A stretch of 50,517 nt of DNA from an uncultured Pirellulaceae bacterium (GTDB lineage Bacteria; Planctomycetota; Planctomycetia; Pirellulales; Pirellulaceae). The stretch covers positions 1 to 50,517 of the forward strand of contig CALFWL010000020.1 of NCBI GenBank assembly GCA_937928215.1, written 5' to 3'. The notes under the pieces were generated by a model, which saw only the letters and a list, made by a program, of their open reading frames with translations, ran no database searches and was not told the origin of the DNA. This document shows positions 27,630-37,842 of this stretch, in pieces (position 1 is the first letter of the stretch; each line of letters opens with the position of its first letter). The position numbers and the translations under genes are program-made.

Positions 27630-29132
27630 TCAGGGCGTTTCCACCTGGCTGATCTTGAACGTCCAGGCGTGATGACATGGCAGCTTGGACGGATTGAGTC
27701 TTGGAAGGGTGATCACGATGTTGCTCCCTTCCTGCTTCCAGTTCAATGTCTCGTCGCGACCGAGCATCGTGATCTGAGCACCAGTTGAGGCCGTTACCCC
27801 TTTGACAACCAGTTGCTCATCGGGCAACGCCGCACAGATGCAATAGAGTGTTTTGCCCTTGCGAGTGAAGAAAATCTCTTTGGCAGCCGCACCCTCTGGC
27901 GGGTTCAGCGTGAGCTTCATCACATCGTAACCATATCGTTTTTTCGAGCTGGTTTGTTTCTCACCTTCGCTCCACTGACACGTACTCGTCCAAGTCTGCG
28001 TGCCGTAAATCGCTTCACCATTGATGTCCAGCCAGTCACCAATTTCCAACAGCCGTTCTTGCATGATCACCGGAATGCGACCGTCGGCGGTGGGCCCGAT
28101 ATCCAATAGAAAGTTGCCGCCTCGACTGACAATGTCGACCAGCATATAGATCAGCTTCTGGGTGGAGTTGTAGTCTTCGTAGTTTTCGGTTTTGCTGAAT
28201 CCGAAGGAATACGCCATGCCTCGATTTTCTTCCCACGCATGATCGGCGTTTGGGAAGCCGGCTCCGTACTCGGTCGTGTAGTAATCACCGTGCTGGTGAC
28301 GTTTCTTCCCGTTCCAACGATCGTTGAGGACGATTTCGTCACGGCTGGGAGCTTCATTGTAGATCCACGATAGAAGCTCTTCACTGCGCCAAACTTTGTC
28401 CGGATAGTCCCACTCACCGTCAGAGAACAAAACGGCTGGAGCGTACTTGGTTACGATGTCCTTCACTTGAGGCAGCATCACGTTCTTCACGTACAGATTC
28501 GCATCGGCGACATACAACGGGTTGTACCACTCGTACAGCGAGTAATAGAGCCCCATCTTGACGTCGGTTTTTCTGACGGCGTCCGTCAGTTCACCGACTA
28601 GGTCACGGCGAGGCCCCGTCGTGACGCTATTCCACGGCCGTCCCCAAGACTCATCGGCTTCCTTGCTGGGCCACAGGCAGTAGCCATCGTGATGTTTCGA
28701 AGTAAGCACAACGTACTTGGCACCGGACTCCTTGAAAATGCCGGCCCATTGATCTGCGTCGAACATGTTGCAGTTAAACATCGGAACGAAATCGGGGTAG
28801 GTAAAACCTTCGCCATAGTTTTTCAGGTGATACTCGACCGTTTCTGCGTGGCCGTGTGAGGCTCGTTTGGGTTCAACGAGGTTGCGCCAGTACCACTCAG
28901 AATATTGCCCTACTTTCGAGAACGCCGGAACGGAGTACGGGCCCCAGTGGATGAAAATTCCAAACTTCGCATCTCTCCACCATTGTGGTGTTTCGCGTTG
29001 GTCGATGGAGTCCCAAGTTGGCTCGAACTTGCGATTGCTGGTCCCTCCTTGCTGAGCGACGGATGCTTCACCAGCAACAAACACGATTGCCAGACAGGTC
29101 AGCAAGGTTAGAAAAAACATACGAAACGACAT
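27630..29132 (-). CDS. Secreted alpha-L-fucosidase (GH29)
   Basis: Signal peptide; WWRDAKFGIFIHWGPYSVPAF, YVVLTSKHHDGYCLWPS, APAVLFSDGEWDY, GGNFLLDIGPTADGRIP. Confidence 0.96.
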   Translation of the reverse strand: MSFRMFFLTLLTCLAIVFVAGEASVAQQGGTSNRKFEPTWDSIDQRETPQWWRDAKFGIFIHWGPYSVPAFSKVGQYSEWYWRNLVEPKRASHGHAETVEYHLKNYGEGFTYPDFVPMFNCNMFDADQWAGIFKESGAKYVVLTSKHHDGYCLWPSKEADESWGRPWNSVTTGPRRDLVGELTDAVRKTDVKMGLYYSLYEWYNPLYVADANLYVKNVMLPQVKDIVTKYAPAVLFSDGEWDYPDKVWRSEELLSWIYNEAPSRDEIVLNDRWNGKKRHQHGDYYTTEYGAGFPNADHAWEENRGMAYSFGFSKTENYEDYNSTQKLIYMLVDIVSRGGNFLLDIGPTADGRIPVIMQERLLEIGDWLDINGEAIYGTQTWTSTCQWSEGEKQTSSKKRYGYDVMKLTLNPPEGAAAKEIFFTRKGKTLYCICAALPDEQLVVKGVTASTGAQITMLGRDETLNWKQEGSNIVITLPRLNPSKLPCHHAWTFKISQVETP

Positions 29133-29292
29133 AATGTCCTGCTTTCAAAGTTCAAGGTGTAAAGTTCTCCAGTTGAGTATCTGAAATCAACTGGCCTAGT
29201 GCAAGCAGCGTAGTTTCTGGGGCATGGGCCAGTCTCCAGAGGTCTGCAAATGGCGGCGTTGACGGAGTTAGCCGAGTCGACTCAATCAACCA

Positions 29293-32200
29293 TCAGATCG
29301 ACGACAGGTCAGTCGAGCTGGTGAATCGATTCTCCATCTCGTCGTCGATACTCTCGGTGGAATCGTCGTGATGCGAGGCCTTGGGGAACCTGAATTCATC
29401 GACTTCAAACATCCGATCCAACGCTTGGAACGATGCGATTGGTTGGGAGGCCGTCAGCGATGTTCGTTTGCGTTCACTACTGCGGGCCTCAGGAACTTTC
29501 GTCCCGTCAGACGTTTTTGCAAAGACTGCACTGTCCTGAATCAAAATGGGCGTCTGAAATTCTAGCTGAGCGTTGCCCTCTGCGACCAAACGGGCCTTGG
29601 GTGGGCTAACCATCGGCGAATGGCTTGCAACCATTGTCACGCTGGTGAACGATTGACTGGCGGGCGGATTGGCGAACGTAAACACCGCGTTCTTGGCAGT
29701 TGGAATGATGGAACGTCCAAGGTTTGCCACCAAGCGAAACGCGTCGCCCAGAACGTCGACATCATCGTCACCATCAAAATCACCGTCGGCCCAGCTGGCG
29801 TCTTCGGTGATTCCAAGGTTGGAAACCAATTGGAATCCATCACCCAAAACATCGACTCGTCCGTCCAGGTTCGCGTCGCCGGCAAGCGCGATGTGAATTT
29901 CTTGTACGTAACCGGCCGCCATGTTAACGGCCGAATCGGCACCCGACACTTCACTTGGCAAAATGGTCAGCTGATAAAAACCCGCTGGCAGAGTAGTCGA
30001 AAAATCCCAGATGGCGGTACGAAGGGCTGACGAGTAATTGAACGAGGCAGATGAAACATCGACCAAAGTGCCACCGGTCGTCAGATTTCGAACCTCAAGC
30101 GCGCCCGGCGAAATTGTCACGTCGGTATCAAACGAAAAAGAAACCGATTCTATCAAGTCGGGTCGGATCAACACTCCGCCCCCGTCGCGCACCATCGATG
30201 TCACTTGTGGCGCGGCCACGATCAGGGAAACGGAGCCCAGGGTCGGAGCATTTGCGGCCCAGTTGTTCGCTGAATTGCCGGTCATATTTTCCGCGATTCG
30301 TTGCAGTGACTGGCCATTTCCATCGGCATCGGCCCATGGTGCACGATCATCGTAGAGCACTTCGTCAGCGGTCACGTGAGGAATGGCGGTGAGATCACTC
30401 GGGTCCGGCGTATCGGGCTGCTGAAGTTCAATTCGTGCGAAGCTGTTGGAAAGCGAACCGTCGTAACCTCCCACCAGCGTCACACCGAGGCCGATCCCGT
30501 GACGGTTGCGGAACAGAGCGAGTCGATCGGAATTTTCAGCAGCTTCCGGATTGAATCGTAAAACCAAGATAGTGGTTCCTGCGGCAATGCTGATACTTTC
30601 AAAATCGTAATCGACGCCGCCACGCAGCCGCCAATCCTGCAATGAAGCGGTTGCAGAAGTCGGGTTGTGAATTTCCACAAACTCAAAATCACTCGCTGTC
30701 ACGTTCGCGTCGATGGCCAGTTCGGCGGCCGTCGGGCCGGTAGGGTGGTAGTGAACCTCTGTGATCAACAGCGGCCCTACTCGTTCGGCGGAATTTGCCG
30801 TCCCCGGAGTTGCGGTTAATAGAGGGCTCAGTCGTCCACCTTGCACAGGCGCGGGGCCAACGGATTCACCGTTAAAGGTTGCTCCAAACGCCACGGCGTC
30901 AATAAAAGTTGTCTGCCCCCCAAGTGTTGAGGTCAACCAGACCTGATCTCCCTCGCTGGACAACGCGAAATCACCCGGGCCGGGTGTCAGCGGAGTCGGA
31001 TTGAAATCACTCTCGTCGAACACCACGTAACCGCCTGTCGCGATGACCGTTGGAGATGGAATCTGGAACTTTTGGAGGTTAGCTTTCGAATCACTCAGAT
31101 ACCAGCCGCCGATATCAATCGCGTTGGAGCCTCGATTGTGCAATTCGATAAAATCAACCTGAGGTTCGTCGGTGTGAGCTAACACCTCGCTAATCACAAC
31201 ATTTGCGTTGGCGGAATCAGGCCCTGCGGTTGGCGTGCCTTCACGGTAGGATCCTCGCCACGAATAAAATTTGTCCAACAGGTCGACAGGAGTATTGGCT
31301 TCGTCCACCAACTGTAACGTTCCGCCTGCTCCGTCCGCGACGGGCGACCACGGATCGGAATCACCGTACGTGAACTCCAAAATTCGTTCACCGCCAAAGT
31401 CATCGACCCGGATTGTCTCGCCGCGATTGCTCAAACTGCCCTCGTAGGTCCCCAAGATCAACGACGAATCGACATCCGGATAGGCCGCGTTGAAAGCCGC
31501 CACGTCTTTAACGACAACGATACGAGAGCCTGCGGGCAGAATCGTACCGGAAGGAAATTCAAACGGAGTGCTTGGTCCTTCTGAGATTGTCACCCCGGCA
31601 AGGTTGAGTGACGTCGCATTTGGGCCGTTGCTGATGTTGGTGAATTCGATGAACTCGGCATTGCCAGCTGGATCGGTTGGGTTGTAATTGAATTCCGTGA
31701 TTCGCAGAAACTGTTGATTGTCGCTGGGGCCCTCTGCCGGAGTCGTCAGGGTGTCGATGGTTGCACCACTTGTGGCAACCAAGTTCACGACATCGCCGTC
31801 GCTGGAAAGTTGCCCCGAGTAGTTCCCTTGAATGAACCGTTGTTGCCCGCCACGGGGAGCTGTCGTACGATTTTTGAAGGCAGCAATATCAGCCACAACG
31901 TACAAACTGCCTCCTGCGGGAATGACCGTGCCACCGTGAAAGGTGTGTTCGATTCCACCGGTGAGCCGCCAACCTGAAATATCGATCGCCGTATTGTTAT
32001 TATTGCGCAGACGGATGTACTCCTCGCTTTGCAACCCTGATGTAGGACTCGCGTCATAGTCGTCGGTGTCAAACGTGATCGCTGGATTCAACGGCTGTGA
32101 ATCGGGAACGAAGCCTTGATTGCCAACGTGGTTACGCTGCGCCAACAAATAGACGTCTCGCAACTGATCGATGGCTTGCCCCGGATTGAACGGGTAAGCG

Positions 32201-34701
32201 GCCGCGAATTGAGGGTTGATCCCCCATTCTGCAAGATCTTCAACGGCGGCCTCGTCGGTCAGGCCGCCTAGTTCAGTGATTTTCTGATACAGATAGCTTT
32301 GCGAAACCGGTGTTCCGGGTGCGCCGAACAGTTGGTCTGTCAACGTCCGCAGTCGCCGGTTGTACATTTCGCGCATTGTGCTGTCAGAGAACATGCGCTG
32401 AAACAAGTCGTTCCAGCCAGCGGTGAGCGTTTGGTTCCTTACCAGACTGTTGTCAAAGTAACGTTGGGGCAGATTGCCATTCCATTTGTGGCCAAATGAC
32501 AGATCTTGATCCCATGGCAGCGGATTCCACAGCCCGGTCCCGTCACTATCACGATACCAGTACATGTTCTTGTGGCCAAAGTCATGGCTGGCAATCAAAT
32601 TCTGAACTGCCAAGTAGTTGATCGTTTTGGCGATATCCAGATTGTCAAAACGCCAGGTGGCTGCCGCAGTTCCCGACAGCGCCCGCCCGTTGACGACGTT
32701 CTGAAAATCACTGAAGCTTTCGTACTCGCGAGACTTTTTCTCGACCCGGTTGGAGACACTATTAAGCGGGCTGTTGACCTTGTACAACGCGCCGTTGGGG
32801 TCAAGCCCAGTTCGCGACAGGTATTCTTCGTCTCCTTCTTCGACAATATCATACAGCCCGTAATAATCTCCGTTGCGATAGACAACCACAGGAAACGCAT
32901 GGAGACTTTCAATCCCGGCTTGAGCGAACGTGTCGTACGCAAGACCGTTTCGAATCTTTGTTTGGTCCGCAAAATTCGTCAGCAAGTTAAAATCACTCGC
33001 CTTGCCAATGATGTCGCCTAGGTCGAACTTTTGGCCTGAGTTCGCATCAAAGTCAAATGATTTTTTGGGGAAATCCGGACCACGAGTCGACTGGCCATGA
33101 GCATCCGCGCGGATGTTGTCGTAGAACTTGCCATTGAAAAACAGCGAACCTCTCGCGCCCGCATCAGTACTGGCGCCCGCGGTGTTTTCGACAAACCATT
33201 GAAATACGGGCAGTTCACTTACGATCGCTGGATCAGCGACGACCGTGCCGAAATACTCGGGCGAGTTCAACGGGTCGAGAAACCGAGGCTCGCGCGACAG
33301 GTTGCCGTCAACGTCGGCAACCGAAACGTACCACCGCAGCAGTTCGCCTGCCGCAAGAGCGGAACCGGGAATCGTTGCAGTGTAGATCCCGTCGCCCGCA
33401 ACCAAGTCGCTTCCCAAGCCTGCGTCATTCATCGGCAGCGTCGCCTCGGCACCGAATATGACGCGATAATGCAGCCGCGCACTGAACGAATCGACCGGTC
33501 GATCGAACTCAGAAATCTCAGCCGTCACCGCAAACGCTTGGCCTGCCGCAGCGGGCGTCGCAGACGGCGTTACGTTGTCGAATTCAGGCCCCAGCGTAAC
33601 GGGGGCGGAATTCGCTTGGCCCGGAGTCGGAGTCCGAAGATAAGTCGCAGGACCACCAATCGAATTTGACACAAGCGTTGGAACTAGCAACATGTCACTG
33701 CTGTTGGGGCGATTGAGTGAATGAATCGCAAGGGTGTTCGTGCCATCGACCAACAGATTCAAAAAGTCACCCTCAGATCCAGTACCGCCATCCAATCCAA
33801 ACGAGACGGCCCGGAGTGCATCGCTATCGTTGTGTGCTTGTGTCGCAGATGAATTCCACGCAAGCGACGCAGGAGCATTCTCTGAAAATAGAAACGTCCC
33901 ATTCAGATAAACCGCGAATCCATCGTCGTAGTTCAACAACAGAGTCAGATCATCAATCGAACTGGCGTCTTCGATTTCAAATTCCGTTCGCAGGTAAACG
34001 CTGGTGATCGACCTTCCGGCAGGGTCCAGATCTGTCTCAAATTCTCCCAGAAAGTTGATGTTGTCTCCCGGTGAATTTTCGTAGCCGACAGCGGCCCGCC
34101 CTGTCGAGAAACCATTCGCCGTTGCGTTGAATCCGTTTGCGGTCCACGTCGTCCCAAGGCTTCCTTTGGAAGGGACAAGGTACTGCGCTGTGCTTTGCCC
34201 GTTGACGAGGCTGCCGCCAACCCTGCCATAAGAAACGTCTGTAACTTGTGGAGGGTAATCGGTAGACGCAGACCCAATTTCAGAAATGAGACTTCCATCT
34301 GGATCGTACAGACCAACGTACTCACCGCCAGCAGACAGTTTGAAATTAGTGTGATGAAATCCCAGCGGATCAATCTCGTTGCGTGAGGAAGCGAAGACAA
34401 CCAAGTGCTCGCCTGGCTGCAACAAGGTCGACTGAGTGAAAGTCCACTGCGTTGGATCCAAAGCGTTATCGGTCAAATGGTAGCCGGCCAGATCGATCGG
34501 AGCGTCTCCAACATTGCCAAGCTCAATCCAATCACTGCTGCTGCCGTAACCATCATCCAAAGTGATAGCGTTGGAAGCCATCAGTTCTGAGATGATGGGG
34601 CTGGCAGCCAGCAATTGACGTGCTTCGAGTGCGGCGTACTCCAACCCGCACCGCCGAGTTTTTGTTCCAGATGGACGACGTGGGTTGTGGCTGGATGGCA
34701 T
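29293..34701 (-). CDS. Large surface protein: CotH kinase domain, multiple lamin-tail domains, C-terminal dockerin-like repeats
   Basis: N-terminal LEARQLLAASPIISELMASN; lamin-tail repeats (DWIELGNVGDAPIDLAGYHLTD, EYIRLRNNNNTAIDISGWRLTGG, DFIELHNRGSNAIDIGGWYLSD); CotH segment NLLTNFADQTKIRNGLAYDTF...NPLPWDQDLSFGHKW; GDANLDGRVDVLGDGFQL...GDFDGDDDVDVLGDAFRL. The ORF track starts at 34794; MPSSHNPRR at 34701 is preferred. Confidence 0.9.
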   Translation of the reverse strand: MPSSHNPRRPSGTKTRRCGLEYAALEARQLLAASPIISELMASNAITLDDGYGSSSDWIELGNVGDAPIDLAGYHLTDNALDPTQWTFTQSTLLQPGEHLVVFASSRNEIDPLGFHHTNFKLSAGGEYVGLYDPDGSLISEIGSASTDYPPQVTDVSYGRVGGSLVNGQSTAQYLVPSKGSLGTTWTANGFNATANGFSTGRAAVGYENSPGDNINFLGEFETDLDPAGRSITSVYLRTEFEIEDASSIDDLTLLLNYDDGFAVYLNGTFLFSENAPASLAWNSSATQAHNDSDALRAVSFGLDGGTGSEGDFLNLLVDGTNTLAIHSLNRPNSSDMLLVPTLVSNSIGGPATYLRTPTPGQANSAPVTLGPEFDNVTPSATPAAAGQAFAVTAEISEFDRPVDSFSARLHYRVIFGAEATLPMNDAGLGSDLVAGDGIYTATIPGSALAAGELLRWYVSVADVDGNLSREPRFLDPLNSPEYFGTVVADPAIVSELPVFQWFVENTAGASTDAGARGSLFFNGKFYDNIRADAHGQSTRGPDFPKKSFDFDANSGQKFDLGDIIGKASDFNLLTNFADQTKIRNGLAYDTFAQAGIESLHAFPVVVYRNGDYYGLYDIVEEGDEEYLSRTGLDPNGALYKVNSPLNSVSNRVEKKSREYESFSDFQNVVNGRALSGTAAATWRFDNLDIAKTINYLAVQNLIASHDFGHKNMYWYRDSDGTGLWNPLPWDQDLSFGHKWNGNLPQRYFDNSLVRNQTLTAGWNDLFQRMFSDSTMREMYNRRLRTLTDQLFGAPGTPVSQSYLYQKITELGGLTDEAAVEDLAEWGINPQFAAAYPFNPGQAIDQLRDVYLLAQRNHVGNQGFVPDSQPLNPAITFDTDDYDASPTSGLQSEEYIRLRNNNNTAIDISGWRLTGGIEHTFHGGTVIPAGGSLYVVADIAAFKNRTTAPRGGQQRFIQGNYSGQLSSDGDVVNLVATSGATIDTLTTPAEGPSDNQQFLRITEFNYNPTDPAGNAEFIEFTNISNGPNATSLNLAGVTISEGPSTPFEFPSGTILPAGSRIVVVKDVAAFNAAYPDVDSSLILGTYEGSLSNRGETIRVDDFGGERILEFTYGDSDPWSPVADGAGGTLQLVDEANTPVDLLDKFYSWRGSYREGTPTAGPDSANANVVISEVLAHTDEPQVDFIELHNRGSNAIDIGGWYLSDSKANLQKFQIPSPTVIATGGYVVFDESDFNPTPLTPGPGDFALSSEGDQVWLTSTLGGQTTFIDAVAFGATFNGESVGPAPVQGGRLSPLLTATPGTANSAERVGPLLITEVHYHPTGPTAAELAIDANVTASDFEFVEIHNPTSATASLQDWRLRGGVDYDFESISIAAGTTILVLRFNPEAAENSDRLALFRNRHGIGLGVTLVGGYDGSLSNSFARIELQQPDTPDPSDLTAIPHVTADEVLYDDRAPWADADGNGQSLQRIAENMTGNSANNWAANAPTLGSVSLIVAAPQVTSMVRDGGGVLIRPDLIESVSFSFDTDVTISPGALEVRNLTTGGTLVDVSSASFNYSSALRTAIWDFSTTLPAGFYQLTILPSEVSGADSAVNMAAGYVQEIHIALAGDANLDGRVDVLGDGFQLVSNLGITEDASWADGDFDGDDDVDVLGDAFRLVANLGRSIIPTAKNAVFTFANPPASQSFTSVTMVASHSPMVSPPKARLVAEGNAQLEFQTPILIQDSAVFAKTSDGTKVPEARSSERKRTSLTASQPIASFQALDRMFEVDEFRFPKASHHDDSTESIDDEMENRFTSSTDLSSI

Positions 34702-34810
34702 TTCAGAATCCCAAATCGACTGTTGTTTTCGCAACGGACAGAATTTCAAAAGTTGGCGGCAAGGCGCTGCATCGAACGTGTTGCTGGTGGGCAACGGTGG
34801 AAGCGGATAC

Positions 34811-34847
34811 GGTCACTGACCGAGTAGACGGAGGCCGGTCAGAGACC
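34811..34847. promoter_or_regulatory. Pair of 11-nt elements GGTCACTGACC and GGTCAGAGACC upstream of the CotH gene
   Basis: 34811-34821 and 34837-34847; both have GGTC/GACC arms, and starts are 26 bp apart. Confidence 0.35.
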
Positions 34848-34943
34848 TTCATTGTCGTGTAATAAGGCCGGTTAGACAATCCAGAACGGCGCATCGAACC
34901 TTGAAATCGATGGATATTTGCGTGAAAGCAAAATCGATGCGGC

Positions 34944-37769
34944 TCAGGCAGTAACCGGCACATCCAGAGAGATACGCGATTGCAAATTTCTGAGCTGACG
35001 GAGGCTCTTGGCCGCTTGGTTCACATTTGCCTCGCGTGCTGCCTTTTCCAGACTGAACGCCGGGCGATAAAAGTCCTTGAACCCAACCGTTCCGCCCGCC
35101 CCCTTGAGCCAATGGGCCAGACTGGCAAGTTGCTCCCAATCTCCTGCTGCCAAAACGTTTTCCATCTTTTCCAGTTTTGATTCCAACTGAGGAATAAAGT
35201 CCACGACGATGGCATGGAATTCAGCTTCGTCCATCGGCAGCTGAGAATAAATGGCCGCATTGTCGCTGCCTTGCGGATCGGTAATCGACTCAAACGTTGA
35301 CGGAAACTCCGGACGAGATGTTGGTTCAAAATGTGGTTCCGTCACTTGCGACGACTCGTCTGTAATTTCGTCGCGAGCGATGGAAATGAATTTCATCAGA
35401 GTTGTCTGAATGCTCGAGTCATCGCGAGTCACGCACGCAGCAACCAGTTGTTCGACCGCGTTCGCTGTGGCGACACGTCCCGCTGAAAGGCATTCGTTCT
35501 TCAGCTGTTTCAAGCCATGAACGGTCTGATCAAAATCACGACGGTCGAGTGCTTGCTGGAAATCCATCAGGCGTTGCTGCAACACTAGCCTGTATTCGTT
35601 ATCAGAAATCGGGCTGGCAGCGTAGTTTTTGAGGTTTGTGTTTTCAATCTTGCTGGTCTTTGGCGGTTGCTCTGACATTGGCAAATGAGCCAAGTAGTGC
35701 GCGACGGTAGAAAGGACTTCGTCAATCTTGACGGGTTTAGCTAGGAAGTCATCGCAGCCTGCGGCCAGACATTTTTCTCGGTCACCCGTCATGGCGTTTG
35801 CCGTTAGAGCGAGAATCGGAGTCTTCGACCCAGCTTGGCGCAACGTTTCCGTTGCCTTGTATCCATCCATGACGGGCATTTGCATGTCCATCAGGATCAG
35901 GTCGAAATGATTTGCCAACGCTTTGTCCAGCCCGAGCTTCCCGTTTTCCGCTTCGGAGACTTGGCAGCCGGCTTTTTCAAGAATCAGTTTGATCAGTCGA
36001 CGATTCGCGTCGCCGTCGTCGACCACCAGGATTTTTCCGGCCGGCAATCGAGTGATTTCTTCACGTTTGCTGCGTTGTTGCTTCGTTGTTTCACGATACT
36101 GCGCATGTGAGATCATCGGCGTGTTGTCGATGGGACCAACGTTGATCGTAAACGTGAAGTTGCTGCCCACGCCCGGTTCGCTGGTTGTGACGACTTGTCC
36201 GCCAAGTGATTCGACGATGCGTTTGCTGATGGCCAGCCCAAGTCCGGTGCCTCCAAATTTACGCGTCACACTGGAGTCAGCTTGAACGAACGGATCGAAG
36301 ATTTTCTCAACCTGTTCGGGTGTCATTCCAATACCGGAGTCAACGATGGAGATTTGCAATTGCTTTTGCCGGTCACCGACTAATTCGGTCGTCACCGTAA
36401 CGCCGCCCTCGGATGTGAATTTGATCGCGTTGCCGACTAAGTTGGTGATTACCTGACGGACGCGAACGTCATCCGTCGTGATCCGCGAGGGCAGGGGGGA
36501 AGGGTAAATGATGTCCAGTTCGATTTCTTTTTCCTGAGCTCGGCCACGTAGGATTTTGGCGACGTTATCGACAATGGCAAATGGCGAGCATTTCTCATGA
36601 GACAGCTCCAATTTTCCGGCTTCGATTTTTGACAAATCAAGGATGTCGTTGATCAATGACATCAGGTGGGAGCCACTCGCGTGGATCGTTGAAAGATACT
36701 CCTGCTGTTCGGCCGGATCTTTTGCGAGGCCTCGACGCAACCAATCAGTGAAGCCAAGAATCGCATTCATGGGGGTGCGAATCTCATGGCTCATGTTGGC
36801 TAGGAAATCGGACTTGGCTTGGTTGGCGTATTCAGCCGCCTGTTTGCTGTTTTCCAGTTCGGTCACGTTCTCAAAACTGACAAGTACTCCGTGTCCCTGC
36901 GAAGATTCTGACGCAACGGGTGCGCAGTTAATCTTGAACGCAACCCGCTTCGGCGTGTCATCGTCAGTTCTTGATTCTTCCGGTACGTCAACGCAGATCA
37001 TCTGATCAAGAATCCGCTGTCCGGTCGCCGAGCTTTCGACCCATGGAAGTGTGTCGATCGATTGGCCGCCGACATCCAGCCATTGAAAACAATCGTGTGG
37101 AGTTTTACCAATGATTCGATCGGCGTCAACGTTCATGACTTGGCAAAACACTTTGTTGGCAAGAACCACGCGGCCGCTGCGGTCAAGCACCAGCAATCCT
37201 TCCGACAGGTTGTCGAGTGCGCTGCGGACTCGATTGGGCACCGTTTTTGATGGATTCAGCTGCGTCAGCATCGATCCCAGATAGATCATGTAGAGAATGA
37301 ACGCGGCGGAGGCAACGAAAACGCAAAAGCGAGTCGTAGGCGTCCAAAATCTGGCTATGCCAGTTTGGTGTGATGGGAAGACGAAGTGGATTTTTCCCCA
37401 TTTTTCATTGCCACGAAACAACGCGATTCGTTGTCGATTGGAAGATGTCGCAGTGCCTAGTTCTGATTGGTCAATGTGTCCCTTGCTTCGGATGGTTCGT
37501 CGTCCGGATTCATCGACTATCAGAATCGATTGGATCTCGCTGCTTTGTGCGACGACTTGGTCAACCATTGTTTTGAGCAGGCGATACTGATCGTGCTGAA
37601 TCAATAACGCAGCGTTGACAGAAATTGATTCGGCCAACTGAGCTCTTGTGCGAAGTCGTTCATGTTCCATCGACGGGATCAATCGCATGATCGACGCCGC
37701 CTGAATAACCAGCAGCAGGATTCCCACCAAGCCGATGGTCAGTCGAATTTTTGTTGTCAGCCAGGTCAT
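34944..37769 (-). CDS. Hybrid sensor histidine kinase (sensor, PAS, HisKA, HATPase, REC, Hpt)
   Basis: [68 protein letters not shown]...[28 protein letters not shown]. Confidence 0.96.
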   Translation of the reverse strand: MTWLTTKIRLTIGLVGILLLVIQAASIMRLIPSMEHERLRTRAQLAESISVNAALLIQHDQYRLLKTMVDQVVAQSSEIQSILIVDESGRRTIRSKGHIDQSELGTATSSNRQRIALFRGNEKWGKIHFVFPSHQTGIARFWTPTTRFCVFVASAAFILYMIYLGSMLTQLNPSKTVPNRVRSALDNLSEGLLVLDRSGRVVLANKVFCQVMNVDADRIIGKTPHDCFQWLDVGGQSIDTLPWVESSATGQRILDQMICVDVPEESRTDDDTPKRVAFKINCAPVASESSQGHGVLVSFENVTELENSKQAAEYANQAKSDFLANMSHEIRTPMNAILGFTDWLRRGLAKDPAEQQEYLSTIHASGSHLMSLINDILDLSKIEAGKLELSHEKCSPFAIVDNVAKILRGRAQEKEIELDIIYPSPLPSRITTDDVRVRQVITNLVGNAIKFTSEGGVTVTTELVGDRQKQLQISIVDSGIGMTPEQVEKIFDPFVQADSSVTRKFGGTGLGLAISKRIVESLGGQVVTTSEPGVGSNFTFTINVGPIDNTPMISHAQYRETTKQQRSKREEITRLPAGKILVVDDGDANRRLIKLILEKAGCQVSEAENGKLGLDKALANHFDLILMDMQMPVMDGYKATETLRQAGSKTPILALTANAMTGDREKCLAAGCDDFLAKPVKIDEVLSTVAHYLAHLPMSEQPPKTSKIENTNLKNYAASPISDNEYRLVLQQRLMDFQQALDRRDFDQTVHGLKQLKNECLSAGRVATANAVEQLVAACVTRDDSSIQTTLMKFISIARDEITDESSQVTEPHFEPTSRPEFPSTFESITDPQGSDNAAIYSQLPMDEAEFHAIVVDFIPQLESKLEKMENVLAAGDWEQLASLAHWLKGAGGTVGFKDFYRPAFSLEKAAREANVNQAAKSLRQLRNLQSRISLDVPVTA

Positions 37770-37842
37770 GATATCGGGATCGTTTGCAGGGAGCGTGGTT
37801 CAGGCGTGGACCAAGCTGGTCGCAGGTGATGCATGAGGTGGT

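Noticed and set aside
29715-29885. Evidence for a cellulosome
   Set aside because: Dockerin-like repeats are present, but no cohesin or scaffoldin is in the window, and such repeats are common in planctomycete surface proteins.
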